Below, piece after piece: positions 6,101 through 6,434 of a DNA stretch of 6,434 nucleotides; position 1 is the first letter of the stretch; each line of letters opens with the position of its first letter. Source of the stretch: Pseudomonadota bacterium (GTDB taxonomy: Bacteria > Pseudomonadota > Alphaproteobacteria > Acetobacterales > Acetobacteraceae). The stretch covers positions 1 to 6,434 of the forward strand of contig JAKBCX010000096.1 in assembly GCA_021807465.1 (NCBI GenBank), written 5' to 3'. Both the position numbers and the translations under genes were made by a program. The notes beneath the pieces were generated by a model. That model was not told where the DNA came from, made no database searches, and worked only from the letters and a program-made list of their open reading frames with translations.

Positions 6101-6434
6101 ATGTGCCGCCTCTGCGTAAAACCAACCCGGCGCGAATTCTGTGCCGGCGCCATGGTAGCACCCCTCGCCCTGGGCACTCCGCGCAACGGGCTGCTGGAAC
6201 CCAGCTTGCGGCTGGAGCCAAGCGGCCTCACCCCAGGCCGCATCGCCGTCACGCTCGATGCCTGCCCCGGCCATTTCGACCCGCGCGTGGCCACGGCCCT
6301 CGTCAATCTCGGCATCCCCGCCACCATCTTCATCACCGCGCTCTGGATGGAGTGGAACCGCGACGGGCTGGCCTATTTCCTGGCCCACCCCGATATTTTT
6401 CACCTGGAAAACCACGGCGCGCTGCATTTGCCGC
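6101..6434 (+). CDS. Tat-exported polysaccharide deacetylase family protein, 5' part, cut by window edge
   Basis: The frame is open from the ATG at 6101 to the window end (111 residues). Residues 9-13, TRREF, followed by an uncharged stretch (CAGAMVAPLALG), look like a twin-arginine export signal, so the mature protein probably acts in the periplasm. The domain after it resembles the NodB-type polysaccharide deacetylases: AVTLDACPGHFD (D53 as the probable catalytic base), GIPATIFIT, and ENHGALH with H105 and H109 in the metal-binding H-x3-H spacing. The usual TFDDG is TLDAC here, a variant I associate with a subclass of these proteins. The substrate cannot be told. The cysE stop lies in the same frame 12 nt before the ATG, so no longer start exists. 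No good ribosome site is seen, which suggests translation coupled to cysE. The catalytic C-terminal part is missing from view. Confidence 0.8.
   Translation, partial: MCRLCVKPTRREFCAGAMVAPLALGTPRNGLLEPSLRLEPSGLTPGRIAVTLDACPGHFDPRVATALVNLGIPATIFITALWMEWNRDGLAYFLAHPDIFHLENHGALHLP

Noticed and set aside
5186..6427. A 413-codon open frame on the minus strand across cysE and the deacetylase
   Set aside because: It is antisense to two genes with clear family motifs, spans their boundary and shows only low-complexity G/A/H/D-rich sequence.

Overview
The window looks like a GC-rich alphaproteobacterial chromosome, most likely from the acetic-acid-bacteria family (Acetobacteraceae, in the broad direction of Acidocella or Acidiphilium). 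This placement is inferred from protein flavour: a Hint_2-type Hedgehog/intein protein on a beta-helical stalk, and the alphaproteobacterial DUF2849 / CysI / DUF934 sulfite-reduction set. No rRNA or other phylogenetic marker is present.

Layout from left to right. The minus strand carries a 5' portion of cysK (1-493, running off the left edge), a short intergenic gap with a strong intrinsic terminator and a possible cysK promoter (494-646), and a 554-residue beta-helix + Hint-domain protein (647-2311). Next come a leader/intergenic stretch with an 18-bp perfect inverted repeat (2312-2486), a DUF934 gene (2487-2864), and a sulfite reductase gene whose product carries an N-terminal DUF2849 domain (2851-4842). 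The last two overlap by 14 bp and form an operon read from a good sigma-70-like promoter at 4926-4954. A 316-bp, partly AT-rich divergent control region (4843-5158) separates this operon from the plus-strand genes. These are cysE, serine O-acetyltransferase (5159-6091), and, 9 bp further on, the start of a Tat-exported polysaccharide deacetylase (6101-6434, running off the right edge).

How the genes fit together. CysE makes O-acetylserine, the sulfite reductase makes sulfide, and CysK joins the two into cysteine, so the window holds the last steps of assimilatory sulfate reduction and cysteine synthesis. DUF2849 and DUF934 are small proteins of unknown exact role that recur beside cysI in alphaproteobacteria. 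The Hint protein sits inside this metabolic cluster but has its own leader, ribosome binding site and terminator, so it is probably an independent unit rather than part of the pathway.

The most notable points are the one-chain DUF2849-CysI fusion, the long perfect hairpin between the DUF934 gene and the Hint gene, the Hint/beta-helix protein with no visible signal peptide, and the deacetylase with a TLDAC in place of the usual TFDDG motif. No mobile element, CRISPR array, tRNA or rRNA was seen.
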